Program-made: the position numbers and the translations under genes
Notes under the pieces: generated by a model
The model's database searches: none
The model's input: the letters and a program-made list of their open reading frames with translations, nothing else
What the model was told of the DNA's origin: nothing
Shown: one piece after another, positions 8,740 through 17,707 of the stretch
Layout of the letters: the number at the start of each line of letters is the position of its first letter
Position numbering within the stretch: the stretch's first letter is position 1
Assembly: GCF_002163755.1 (NCBI RefSeq)
Contig: NZ_CP015863.1
Coordinates: 806,001 to 870,000 of the forward strand
Origin: Vibrio campbellii CAIM 519 = NBRC 15631 = ATCC 25920
GTDB taxonomy: Bacteria > Pseudomonadota > Gammaproteobacteria > Enterobacterales > Vibrionaceae
Direction of reading: 5' to 3'
DNA: 64,000 nucleotides

Positions 8740-9864
8740 CTAGGTCGCCTTAGAGAATGCTTTTCGGTGCGTGTGGATCGACATCAGAATGCCAAAACCA
8801 GCCATCAGTGTCACCATTGAGGTACCACCATAACTGATCAACGGTAAAGGTACGCCTACTACAGGTAGGATGCCACTTACCATGCCGATATTTACAAAAA
8901 TATACACGAAGAAGCTGAGTACAATACTGCCTGCCATCATTCGACCAAACGCGGTTTGCGCTTGGCTCGCGAGGTAGAGACCACGGCCAATAATGAATAG
9001 ATAGATGGCTAATAGGCAAAGGAAGCCAATCATACCCCATTCTTCTGCAATTACTGCAAAGATAAAGTCAGTGTGTCGCTCTGGAAGAAATTCCAATTGT
9101 GATTGCGTGCCTTGTAACCAGCCTTTGCCGGAAATACCACCAGAACCAATTGCAATCTTACTTTGGATGATGTGGTAGCCCGCACCAAGTGGGTCCGACT
9201 CCGGGTTAAACAGCGTTCGTACGCGAACCTTTTGGTATTCACGCATCAAGAAGAACCACAGAATGGGGATAAATCCACCGAGTGCCACTGCCGCGGCAGC
9301 AATGATTTTCCAACTGATACCAGCAAGGAAGATAACGAAAATACCGGAGGCCGCGATCAGGATAGAGGTACCCAAATCAGGCTGTTTGGCGATAAGAATA
9401 GTCGGTAAACAGACCATAATCAGCGCCACAATCAGGGTTTTGAATGTCGGTGGGAGAGGTTGGCGGCCGATGTAGCGAGCGACCATCAAAGGCACGGCAA
9501 GCTTGAGAAGTTCAGATGGTTGGAAGCGGACGAAGCCAAGGTTTAGCCAGCGTTGGGCACCTTTGGATGCTTCACCAAAGAACAGCACCCCAAAGAGGAG
9601 TATGACCCCGCCAACGAACATCAGCGGAGCGAGACTCTCATACGTTCTCGGTGAGATTTGCGCCAAAACGATCATGACTACTAAAGACAGCACCATACGC
9701 ATCGCTTGGCGATCCATCATAGCCAAGCTTTGGCCACTTGCGCTGTACATAATGACTAGGCCAAAGCCCATCAATGCAAAGATGCCGAGTAATAACGGCA
9801 AGTCGATATGGAAGCGTTCAAACAGGGCGCGGTTTTTGCCTGTAGAGGGATCCATTTTCATCAC
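8740..9864 (-). CDS. rodA: Rod-shape SEDS glycosyltransferase RodA
   Basis: Inner-membrane peptidoglycan polymerase of the SEDS family, partner of PBP2 in cell elongation. The 374-residue protein has about ten membrane segments and the conserved SEDS stretches QPDLGTS, HTDFIFAVIAEEWG and LPLISYGGTS. The Asp of the first or second of these is needed for activity in relatives. The second of two adjacent Met codons fits E. coli-like starts, but the upstream one overlaps mrdA by 4 bp (9861-9864), arguing for translational coupling with PBP2. Confidence 0.97.
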   Translation of the reverse strand: MMKMDPSTGKNRALFERFHIDLPLLLGIFALMGFGLVIMYSASGQSLAMMDRQAMRMVLSLVVMIVLAQISPRTYESLAPLMFVGGVILLFGVLFFGEASKGAQRWLNLGFVRFQPSELLKLAVPLMVARYIGRQPLPPTFKTLIVALIMVCLPTILIAKQPDLGTSILIAASGIFVIFLAGISWKIIAAAAVALGGFIPILWFFLMREYQKVRVRTLFNPESDPLGAGYHIIQSKIAIGSGGISGKGWLQGTQSQLEFLPERHTDFIFAVIAEEWGMIGFLCLLAIYLFIIGRGLYLASQAQTAFGRMMAGSIVLSFFVYIFVNIGMVSGILPVVGVPLPLISYGGTSMVTLMAGFGILMSIHTHRKAFSKAT

Positions 9865-11786
9865 TGCGTTACCTCTTTCTTCGCGTTGTTTTGCTCTTCT
9901 TCAGGTTCAATTTTTTCAGGGCCGATAATGACTCGGTCGAAGATCTTTCTCGCGACTGGCGCACCATTACTTGAACCACCACCGGCGTTTTCTAGCACCA
10001 CAGATACCACCACTTCAGGGTCATCAAAGGGTGCAAAGCCAGTAAACAAGGCGTGGTCACGTAAGTGCTCTGCGACTTCATCCGCGTTGTATTCTTCATC
10101 TTCACCAAGGCCAAAGACCTGTGCGGTACCGGATTTACCACCCGTTTGGTAATCCATGTTGTAGAAAGAGCGACGAGCGGTGCCTTTCGTACCATGGTTT
10201 ACTAAACGCATGCCTTCTTTCGCCATATTCCAGTACTTGTCTGGCACATTTTGAATCGGTGGGTAGGTGACGTATTCCGAATTTTCTTGCTCTTCGAAAT
10301 CACCGCCATTATCGATTGTGGCTTTCAATAAATGAGGAGCGGTCACTGCACCTTCGTTGACCAGTACTGAGGTTGCTTTGGCAATCTGCATTGGTGTTGC
10401 CGTCCAGTAACCTTGACCAATACCAACCGGAATCGTGTCACCCTTGTACCAAGGCGTCTTATGACGAGCCATCTTCCACTCACGAGTCGGCATGTTGGCT
10501 TTACTTTCCTCGTAAATGTCGATGCCTGTGTAATCGCCAAAGCCAAACATCATCATCCAATTTGATAGCCGATCAATGCCCATGTCGTAGGCAATTTGGT
10601 AGAAGAAAGTATCGACCGATTCTTCAATCGACTTAATGATGTCTACGCGGCCATGCCCCCAACGCAGCCAATCTCGAAATGGGCGAGTGTCGGAGTTTGG
10701 AATACGCCAGTATCCAGGGTCATTACGTGTGGTTTTCGGAGTAATGACTCCTTCTTCCAGCGCTGCTACAGCAATGAAGGGTTTGATGGTCGAAGCTGGT
10801 GGGTAAATACCTAGCGTTGTACGGTTCACCAATGGACGGTTCTTGTCGTTCAGTAGTGCGCGGTACGCTTTACCGGAGATACCGTGTACGAATGCGTTCG
10901 GGTCGTAACTTGGGCTTGAAACCATCGCAAGTACGCCGTTATCACGAGGATTAAGCACAACAGCACTACCACGTCGGCCATCAAGCAGTTGGTGCACGTA
11001 AAGCTGTAGGTTGATATCAAGGTTTAAGACGATGTCTTTCCCCGCAATAGGCGGAACGTATTTCAGGGTACGAATGACGCGACCACGACTGTTGATTTCA
11101 ACCTCTTGGTAGCCCGCTGTGCCGTGCAGTAAGTCTTCGTAATACTTTTCGATGCCTAACTTACCAATGTCGCGTGTCGCTTGGTAGTTGGCGTCTTTTC
11201 CTTCACGGATTAGGCGCTGCATATCGCGGTCATTGATTCGTGACACGTAGCCAATGACGTGAGTCAGGACTTCGCTGAATGGGTAGTAGCGTTTCAATGT
11301 CGCACTGATTTCAACACCAGGAAAACGGTATTGATTCACTGAGAAAACAGCGACTTGGTTTTCATTCAATTGAGTTAACAGTGGCACAGACTTGAAGCGA
11401 CGAGTGCGCTTACGTTCACGGTGGAAACGCTCAACTTGTTCTGGCGTGATCTCAAGGATGGTCTGCAGCGCTTCAATAGTACTGTCGATGTCTTTGATTT
11501 TCTCTGGAGTTAGCTCCAAGTTGAAGACTGGACGGTTTTCCGCGAGCAATACACCGTTGCGGTCATAGATAAGACCACGGTTAGGAGCGATTGGAACCAC
11601 TTTAATGCGGTTATCATTAGAGCGGGTTTTATAGTCTTGAAACTGGTTTACCTGAATGTTGTACATATTGGCAACCAGCAAGCCCATCAAAATGACGATA
11701 CCTAAAAATGCAACAATAGCGCGGCTAGAAAATAGACGCGCTTCTGCTTGGTAATCTCGAATTTGACTGCGGCGTTTACGAATCAT
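9861..11786 (-). CDS. mrdA: Penicillin-binding protein 2
   Basis: Class B transpeptidase that crosslinks peptidoglycan during elongation together with RodA. The 641 residues have a short cytoplasmic start, a single membrane anchor (about 22-42), a pedestal domain with the NRGLIYDRNG motif (69-78), and the transpeptidase domain with Ser332-x-x-Lys335, Ser390-Val-Asp392 and Lys551-Ser-Gly-Thr. The acidic C-terminal tail (EEEQNNAKKE) is ordinary for the family. It lies 29 bp after rlmH and overlaps rodA by 4 bp. Confidence 0.98.
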   Translation of the reverse strand: MIRKRRSQIRDYQAEARLFSSRAIVAFLGIVILMGLLVANMYNIQVNQFQDYKTRSNDNRIKVVPIAPNRGLIYDRNGVLLAENRPVFNLELTPEKIKDIDSTIEALQTILEITPEQVERFHRERKRTRRFKSVPLLTQLNENQVAVFSVNQYRFPGVEISATLKRYYPFSEVLTHVIGYVSRINDRDMQRLIREGKDANYQATRDIGKLGIEKYYEDLLHGTAGYQEVEINSRGRVIRTLKYVPPIAGKDIVLNLDINLQLYVHQLLDGRRGSAVVLNPRDNGVLAMVSSPSYDPNAFVHGISGKAYRALLNDKNRPLVNRTTLGIYPPASTIKPFIAVAALEEGVITPKTTRNDPGYWRIPNSDTRPFRDWLRWGHGRVDIIKSIEESVDTFFYQIAYDMGIDRLSNWMMMFGFGDYTGIDIYEESKANMPTREWKMARHKTPWYKGDTIPVGIGQGYWTATPMQIAKATSVLVNEGAVTAPHLLKATIDNGGDFEEQENSEYVTYPPIQNVPDKYWNMAKEGMRLVNHGTKGTARRSFYNMDYQTGGKSGTAQVFGLGEDEEYNADEVAEHLRDHALFTGFAPFDDPEVVVSVVLENAGGGSSNGAPVARKIFDRVIIGPEKIEPEEEQNNAKKEVTQ

Positions 11787-11815
11787 TAACGCTTGTCTCT
11801 ACAGCTAAGTAGCGA

Positions 11816-12286
11816 TTATTCGCGGTGGTAAGGGTGGTTAGCAGTAATGCTCCACGCTCGGTATAAGCTCTCTGCCATCACGATGCGCACAAGTGGGTGC
11901 GGCAGTGTCAATGCAGACAGTGACCAGCTTTGGTCTGCTGCGGCTTTACAAGCTGGCGCTAAACCTTCAGGGCCGCCGATCAGAATCGACACATCACGAC
12001 CATCGAGCTTCCACGCTTCTAGCTGTTCGGCCAGTTGCGGGGTATCCCACTTTTTGCCTGGGATATCGAGTGTGACGATACGAGCACCTTTAGGTACGGC
12101 TGACAACATCGCTTCGCCTTCTTTTTGCAAGATACGCGCGATGTCTGCATTTTTGCCGCGTTTACCCGCAGGGATTTCAACCAACTCAAGTGGCATATCA
12201 TGTGGGAAACGACGACGGTATTCTTGAAAACCTTCTTCGACCCATTTTGGCATTTTTGTGCCGACGGCAATTAGTTGAATTTTCAA
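11816..12286 (-). CDS. rlmH: 23S rRNA (pseudouridine-1915-N3)-methyltransferase
   Basis: SPOUT-fold methyltransferase of 156 residues that methylates pseudouridine 1915 in helix 69 of 23S rRNA on assembled 70S ribosomes. The SAM-binding knot residues are visible: [10 protein letters not shown] (about 102-111) and the C-terminal [18 protein letters not shown] with the terminal HPYHRE. It lies 4 bp after rsfS, so two ribosome-acting genes are coupled upstream of the elongation genes, the usual proteobacterial arrangement. Confidence 0.97.
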
Positions 12287-12290
12287 ACGA

Positions 12291-12608
12291 TTAACCCCAG
12301 AGTTTTTCTAGTTGGTATAGCTCGCGGTGCTCTTCTTGCATCACGTGAAGCATTGCGTCGCCCATGTCGAGGACAACCCATTCGCCTTCATTTTCGCCTT
12401 CCATACCTAGCGGCTCTAGACCTGCCTTCTTCACTTCAGATGCGACGTGATCAGCGATAGATGAAACGTGACGCTTAGATGTGCCAGTACAAATGATCAT
12501 GTAATCTGTCACGCTTGATTTGCCTTCTACATCTAGAATAACAATCTCTTCCGCTTTCATGTCGTCGGCTTTATCGGCTAAAAAGTCTTTAAGTTCTTCG
12601 CGAAGCAC
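12291..12608 (-). CDS. rsfS: Ribosomal silencing factor RsfS
   Basis: A 105-residue protein of the Iojap/RsfS family that binds ribosomal protein L14 and blocks subunit joining when nutrients are short. Family motifs DYMIICTGTSKRHVSSIADHV (about 35-55) and EGEWVVLDMGDAMLHVM (about 75-91) are intact. In E. coli nadD (and cobC) lie between holA and this gene; here only 90 bp separate it from the holA stop and no nadD is present. rlmH follows after 4 bp. Confidence 0.97.
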   Translation of the reverse strand: MLREELKDFLADKADDMKAEEIVILDVEGKSSVTDYMIICTGTSKRHVSSIADHVASEVKKAGLEPLGMEGENEGEWVVLDMGDAMLHVMQEEHRELYQLEKLWG

Positions 12609-12698
12609 TCGGTTTTCCTCGGTATTTTCTTTTCTGTCTGTGGGTGTTTTAACTAAGCTGGGTTAAAACTGGTCGCGCACTATATCACGCTTTAAAAG

Positions 12699-13718
12699 CT
12701 AAATTGCCAGCTTAATATCAGGAGAGCAGGTTTCTAGGCTCAATTGATGGATAGTTGGCCACACAGACTCATCATATTGGGTTTTGGCTTTTATCTCGGC
12801 GTGCGCCAAAAGAGACAAAAGTGCACAAATTCGGGAGGCTGACAGACGAGTCAGCGCTGCATTATAGAATGGGCGTTTGTTTTGCCACACTCGATGTTTT
12901 TCAAACACCTGACTCATGCCCATTTGAGTAAGGTCTCGGTGCATGTTTAGTAGTTGGTTGAACTCTTTCTGTACGCTTCGGATCAGGATGATGGTTTCGA
13001 TGCCTTCCGCCTCTATCTGTCGCAGAATGCGCTGCGCGCGGTTTGCTTTACCTGCTAGTAGAGCGTCAATCCAATGGAACGTCGTAAAGTGATTGTGGCG
13101 GCTCAGCGCTTCTTCAAGACGCACTACCGTCAGCTCGCCATCTGGGTAGAGTAAAGCTAGCTTTTCTAAACTTTGCGATAGCGCGAACAAATTACCTTCG
13201 TGCCATTGTGCCAACATTTGCAGAGATTGCTGATCCGCTTTTAATCCCAACGCTCGGCAACGTGCCTGCACGAACATTGGCAGTCGCTGCAAATCAGGTG
13301 TTAGACAACTTACCCAGTCACCCTTGGCACTCAGTGCTTTGAACCATTTAGCGTTTTCTTGTGCTTTAGTCAGTTTGCTGCCAACCACCACTAACATGAT
13401 GTCGTCATGGAGCATTTCGCACAGATTGACCAGTTCTTTACTGATGGCTGCGTTTGCACCAGCCTCTGGTAGTTCAAGCTCAATCAGTTGACGGCTAGAG
13501 AATAGGCTTAGCGCTTGGAAGCAGTCATAGACTTGATTCCAATCTAAGCTGGCGTCGACGGCAAAACGGTGTCTTTCTTCAAAGCCTTGTTGGCGAGCCA
13601 TGTTTTGGATCGCTTGATGGCTTTCTTGAATTAACAGCGGTTCGTTACCAAAGATCAGGTAAACCTGCTTGATGTGTTTCGCTAGGTGATCAGCCAGCTT
13701 GTCGGCAAAAATTCGCAT
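12699..13718 (-). CDS. holA: DNA polymerase III subunit delta
   Basis: Clamp-loader subunit that opens the beta sliding clamp at replication primers. The 339 residues suit the family (E. coli 343). The N-terminal part includes QVYLIFGNEPLLIQES, typical of delta, followed by an AAA-like region and the C-terminal helical collar domain. It follows lptE by 5 bp, as in E. coli, so the LPS transport lipoprotein and the replication gene are cotranscribed. No nadD follows. Confidence 0.95.
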   Translation of the reverse strand: MRIFADKLADHLAKHIKQVYLIFGNEPLLIQESHQAIQNMARQQGFEERHRFAVDASLDWNQVYDCFQALSLFSSRQLIELELPEAGANAAISKELVNLCEMLHDDIMLVVVGSKLTKAQENAKWFKALSAKGDWVSCLTPDLQRLPMFVQARCRALGLKADQQSLQMLAQWHEGNLFALSQSLEKLALLYPDGELTVVRLEEALSRHNHFTTFHWIDALLAGKANRAQRILRQIEAEGIETIILIRSVQKEFNQLLNMHRDLTQMGMSQVFEKHRVWQNKRPFYNAALTRLSASRICALLSLLAHAEIKAKTQYDESVWPTIHQLSLETCSPDIKLAI

Positions 13719-13723
13719 TCTGA

Positions 13724-14281
13724 TTAAGAGTTTGTGTTCGTAGAGTTAGCGTTTGTCGCTTCAGGAGCAACGTGGCCTTGTTCGTATTCAGCACGAACTC
13801 GACCTAGTTGGCGCATCATTTGGCCAGCCGCTTGTTGACGCATTTCATCTTCGATAACGTCACGTTCTACTGATTTCGCTAGTGCAGTTAGCGGGTTATC
13901 TAGGTAGTTACGGTTAACAGTGGTCGTGAAATCTTTTGCACCGAAGCCAGGGATCGTCACGCGGTATTTCACCACGTAAGTCAGTTCTTTTTCTGCTGCT
14001 CGGCTGTTTTGGTAAAGCGATAGCGTACGCTCGTCAATGGTCGCTTCACTAAGGTGTAGGTTCGGAGTATTTGATGACGGTTTTACTAAATCGACCTTGT
14101 TCAATTCAAGTTGAGCGCGGATGTAACGCGTCAATGGGCTGTATTCATCATAGCTAGTGAAAGACATGGTGTGGAGCTCTTCTGGAACGGAGTACTCGCC
14201 ACGAAGGTGAAAACCACAGGCAGAAAGAAGCCCCGCTAATACCAAAACCACTGGTAGTTTAATCAAAGAGAAAAAGCGCAT
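13724..14281 (-). CDS. lptE: LPS-assembly lipoprotein LptE
   Basis: Outer-membrane lipoprotein of 185 residues that plugs the LptD barrel and helps place LPS in the outer leaflet. The signal peptide ends in a lipobox with Cys22 (LLSACGFHLRG, the last part being characteristic of LptE). The C-terminal tail is rich in Asn, Thr and Ser and probably disordered. Unlike E. coli, where leuS and lptE are very close, 171 bp with two hairpins separate leuS from lptE here. Confidence 0.95.
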   Translation of the reverse strand: MRFFSLIKLPVVLVLAGLLSACGFHLRGEYSVPEELHTMSFTSYDEYSPLTRYIRAQLELNKVDLVKPSSNTPNLHLSEATIDERTLSLYQNSRAAEKELTYVVKYRVTIPGFGAKDFTTTVNRNYLDNPLTALAKSVERDVIEDEMRQQAAGQMMRQLGRVRAEYEQGHVAPEATNANSTNTNS

Positions 14282-14309
14282 TGATCGTATTCATCCTAAA
14301 TTGAAGGGG

Positions 14310-14354
14310 TTATTTACCTTAAACCACTCGGCATGAATGGTTTGAGGTAAATAA
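14310..14354. repeat. 17-bp inverted repeat upstream of lptE
   Basis: Arms 14310-14326 and 14338-14354 pair over 17 positions with one mismatch around an 11-nt loop. It abuts and slightly overlaps the terminator hairpin at 14353-14378, and lies 29 bp before the lptE start. Confidence 0.85.
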
Positions 14355-14380
14355 ACAGGGTAGCGAACTACCCTGTTTAA
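14346..14380 (-). terminator. leuS terminator or attenuator
   Basis: Perfect 11-bp arms (14353-14363 and 14368-14378) with a CGAA/TTCG loop, followed on the minus strand by TTTATTT. It lies about 75 bp after the leuS stop. Confidence 0.85.
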
Positions 14381-14452
14381 TGACTCCTAGCATGCGAATT
14401 GGTTCGCGTTGCTTTGAGTTATTGCAAGCTGCGTTTCGTTTTTAGCGAAAGA

Positions 14453-17026
14453 CTAGTTTGCAACGATGTTCAACAGTTTACCTGGTACGTAAATTACTTT
14501 ACGGATAGTTAGGCCATCTGTGAACTTAGTAACGTTTTCGTCGTTTAGACCAAGCTCTTCTACTTGTTCTTTCGTTGCGTCTGCAGCAACAGTCAGTTTC
14601 GCACGTAGCTTACCGTTTACTTGAACAACGATAGTTTTCTCGTCTTCAACCAGTGCTTTCTCGTCGAACGTTGGCCATGCTGCATTATCGATGTCAGCTT
14701 CACCTAGCGCAGCCCATAGTTCGTATGAGATGTGCGGAGTGATTGGGTAAAGCATGGCAACAACAGCTTTTAGCGCTTCATCAAGGATTGCACGATCTTG
14801 TGCAGATTCTTGAGGCGCTTTCGCTAGCTTGTTCATCAGTTCCATGATTGCAGCAATTGCTGTGTTGAACGTTTGACGGCGAGCGATATCATCAGTCACT
14901 TTCGCGATAGTTTTGTGAACATCACGACGAAGAGCTTTTTGGTCACCAGAAAGTGCTGCTGCATCTACTGCTTCTGCTGCACCTTTTGATGTGTGCTCGT
15001 TTACTAGTTTCCAAACACGTTTCAGGAAGCGGTTAGCACCTTCTACGCCAGACTCTTGCCATTCAAGTGTCATGTCTGCAGGAGACGCGAACATCATGAA
15101 TAGACGTACTGTGTCTGCACCGTACTTATCTACCATCTCTTGAGGGTCGATACCGTTGTTTTTTGACTTAGACATTTTGATCATGCCTGAGTGTGTAACA
15201 TCGCGGCCTTCAGTGTCTTTCGCAGAAGTGATGCGGCCTTTACCGTCACGCTCAACAGCAACATCTGTTGGTGCAACCCACTCAGTACCGCCTTTCTCGT
15301 TCTCATAAGAGAATGCATCAGCTAATACCATGCCCTGACATAATAGACGCTTGAACGGCTCGTCAGACGTTACATAGCCTGTATCACGTAGCAGTTTGTG
15401 GAAAAAACGAGAGTACAATAGGTGCATACAAGCATGCTCGATGCCACCGATGTACTGGTCTACTGGTAGCCAGTAGTTTGCCTTATCTGGATCTAGGATA
15501 TCGTCAGCTTGCGGTGAGCAGTAGCGTGCGTAGTACCAAGAAGATTCCATGAACGTGTCGAACGTATCTGTCTCACGTAGAGCTGGTTCGCCGTTGAAAG
15601 TAGTCTTCGCCCATTCTTTGTCTGCTTTGATTGGGCTAGTAACGCCGTCCATTACTACGTCTTCTGGAAGAATAACAGGTAGTTGGTCAGCTGGTACCGG
15701 GTGAACTTGACCGTCTTCAGTCGTTACCATAGGGATTGGCGCACCCCAGTAACGTTGGCGAGATACACCCCAGTCACGGAGGCGGAAGTTAACTGTCTTA
15801 GTGCCTTTTCCTTCTGCTTCAAGTTTTGCTGCGATTGCATCGAACGCCGCTTGGAATTCTAGACCGTCGAATTCACCTGAATCGAACAGGACACCTTTCT
15901 CTGTGTATGCCGCTTCAGAGATGTCTAGCTCGCTGCCGTCAACAGGCTTGATAACCGGCACGATGTCTAGACTGTATTTAGTCGCGAATTCGAAGTCACG
16001 TTGATCGTGTGCTGGTACTGCCATCACAGCACCTGTACCGTAGTCCATTAATACAAAGTTGGCAACGTACACAGGAACTTCACGGCCATTCAATGGATGA
16101 ATTGCAGTAAGGCCAGTCGCCATACCTTTCTTCTCCATTGTCGCCATTTCGGCTTCTGCGACTTTGTTGTTCTTACACTCTTCAACGAAGGCTGCTAGAC
16201 CAGGATTTGTCTTAGCTGCTTCTGCTGCCAGAGGGTGACCTGCAGCGATACCGACGTACGTCACACCCATAAGGGTGTCTGGGCGAGTTGTGTAAACTTC
16301 TAGGTCTTGTTGACCTTTCACTTCAAATGTGAGCTCAACACCTTCAGAGCGGCCGATCCAGTTGCGCTGCATGGTTTTCACCATTTCAGGCCAACCTTCA
16401 AGCTTGTCTAGGTCATCGATTAGCTCTTGAGCGTATTCAGTTATTTTGATGAACCACTGTGGGATCTCTTTTTGCTCAACGATTGCACCTGAACGCCAGC
16501 CGCGGCCGTCAACAACCTGTTCGTTTGCAAGAACAGTTTGGTCAACTGGATCCCAGTTAACAGTAGACATCTTCTTGTAAACGAGGCCTTTTTCATAAAG
16601 CTTTGTGAAGAACTCTTGTTCCCAACGGTAATACTCAGGCGTGCATGTTGCGAATTCGCGCTCCCAGTCGTAGCCTAAACCAAGCATTTTAAGTTGGTTC
16701 TTCATGTACTCGATGTTTTCGTAAGTCCAAGGTGCAGGCGCGGTATTGTTTTTAACCGCTGCGTTTTCTGCAGGTAGACCAAACGCATCCCAACCAATTG
16801 GTTGCATTACGTTTTTTCCTTGTAGGCGTTGGAAACGAGATACTACGTCACCGATGGTATAGTTACGCACGTGACCCATGTGCAGTCGACCACTTGGGTA
16901 TGGGAACATGGATAGACAGTAGAATTTTTCTTTATTTGGGTCTTCACTTACAACAAAGGTCTTGTTGTCATCCCAGTGCTTTTGAACTTTCTGTTCAAGG
17001 TCTTGTGGATTGTATTGTTCTTGCAT
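14453..17026 (-). CDS. leuS: Leucyl-tRNA synthetase
   Basis: Class I synthetase of 857 residues (E. coli 860) that charges tRNA-Leu. The HIGH-type motif is PSGRLHMGH (44-52) and the second signature is KMSKSKNNG near residue 620. The inserted CP1 editing domain (about 225-415) includes the TTRPDTLMGVTYV threonine-rich region and MAVPAHDQRD, so hydrolysis of mischarged Ile/Met-tRNA should be intact. It is divergent from ybeL, and a terminator-like hairpin follows before lptE. Confidence 0.98.
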   Translation of the reverse strand: MQEQYNPQDLEQKVQKHWDDNKTFVVSEDPNKEKFYCLSMFPYPSGRLHMGHVRNYTIGDVVSRFQRLQGKNVMQPIGWDAFGLPAENAAVKNNTAPAPWTYENIEYMKNQLKMLGLGYDWEREFATCTPEYYRWEQEFFTKLYEKGLVYKKMSTVNWDPVDQTVLANEQVVDGRGWRSGAIVEQKEIPQWFIKITEYAQELIDDLDKLEGWPEMVKTMQRNWIGRSEGVELTFEVKGQQDLEVYTTRPDTLMGVTYVGIAAGHPLAAEAAKTNPGLAAFVEECKNNKVAEAEMATMEKKGMATGLTAIHPLNGREVPVYVANFVLMDYGTGAVMAVPAHDQRDFEFATKYSLDIVPVIKPVDGSELDISEAAYTEKGVLFDSGEFDGLEFQAAFDAIAAKLEAEGKGTKTVNFRLRDWGVSRQRYWGAPIPMVTTEDGQVHPVPADQLPVILPEDVVMDGVTSPIKADKEWAKTTFNGEPALRETDTFDTFMESSWYYARYCSPQADDILDPDKANYWLPVDQYIGGIEHACMHLLYSRFFHKLLRDTGYVTSDEPFKRLLCQGMVLADAFSYENEKGGTEWVAPTDVAVERDGKGRITSAKDTEGRDVTHSGMIKMSKSKNNGIDPQEMVDKYGADTVRLFMMFASPADMTLEWQESGVEGANRFLKRVWKLVNEHTSKGAAEAVDAAALSGDQKALRRDVHKTIAKVTDDIARRQTFNTAIAAIMELMNKLAKAPQESAQDRAILDEALKAVVAMLYPITPHISYELWAALGEADIDNAAWPTFDEKALVEDEKTIVVQVNGKLRAKLTVAADATKEQVEELGLNDENVTKFTDGLTIRKVIYVPGKLLNIVAN

Positions 17027-17180
17027 CGATGGTATCCGGTTATCTTGGAATTTGTGAGTTCGGTTAGAACAGACTTAAATAGATCGTCATAGAATACCTA
17101 AAGCTAGGGATCACAACAATAGCCAATCTATACCCATGCGTCTGAAGTGATGCTTGGTAGTGGAAAGATGGAGGTCAGTT

Positions 17181-17651
17181 ATGCCTAAACGTAAAGCAGG
17201 TTATGAGGAAATGCTCGAGGATGTGATCGAAACCTTGAAGCACAGTCCGGATGAAGTTAACAAAGTATTCGAAACGTCGGGCAAAGTGGTGGATGCTGCC
17301 AACGACATGACCCAAGACGAACTCTCATTGATATCAGCTTATGTAAAAGCGGATTTAAAAGCGTTCTCGGACAATTATGAAGAAGGTAAGAGTGGGCCTT
17401 TCTATCTCACGATTGCTGATTCGATTTGGCAAGGTCTGCTCGATATTACTGATAGAACCAAAGTGGAGTGGGTAGAGCTATTTGATGATTTAGAGCATCA
17501 AGGGCTTTATGAAGCAGGCGAGGTGATTGGCCTTGGTACTTTAGTCTGTGAAGAATGTGGTCACAAGACGACATATAACCACCCAACCGTGATCATTCCA
17601 TGCATTAAGTGCAATCATACTGGCTTTAGTCGTCAGTCACTGAAACCATAG
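17181..17651 (+). CDS. ybeL: Zinc-ribbon protein of the YbeL family (DUF1451)
   Basis: A 156-residue cytoplasmic protein. The N-terminal two thirds are acidic and helical, probably coiled coil; the C-terminal part has CEECGHKTTYNH and CIKCNHTG, two Cys-x-x-Cys knuckles that should bind one zinc ion. I chose the ATG at 17181 because GGAGG at 17170-17174 lies six bases before it; an in-frame TTG at 17154 would add nine residues without a ribosome site. Function is not known. It is divergent from leuS, as in E. coli, and shares a bidirectional terminator with lnt. Confidence 0.92.
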   Translation: MPKRKAGYEEMLEDVIETLKHSPDEVNKVFETSGKVVDAANDMTQDELSLISAYVKADLKAFSDNYEEGKSGPFYLTIADSIWQGLLDITDRTKVEWVELFDDLEHQGLYEAGEVIGLGTLVCEECGHKTTYNHPTVIIPCIKCNHTGFSRQSLKP

Positions 17652-17674
17652 TGAGACGTTAAAACGTGATGGAA

Positions 17675-17706
17675 TAAAAAAGAGGCCCTAGAGCCTCTTT
17701 TTTGCG
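17675..17706. terminator. Bidirectional terminator between ybeL and lnt
   Basis: Eight-base arms 17679-17686 and 17693-17700 around a 6-nt loop, with A and T runs on the two sides. It serves two convergent genes. Confidence 0.88.
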
Positions 17707-17707
17707 T

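Noticed and set aside
12609..12698. A hidden or frameshifted nadD between rsfS and holA
   Set aside because: Only 90 bp are available, far too few even for a remnant domain.
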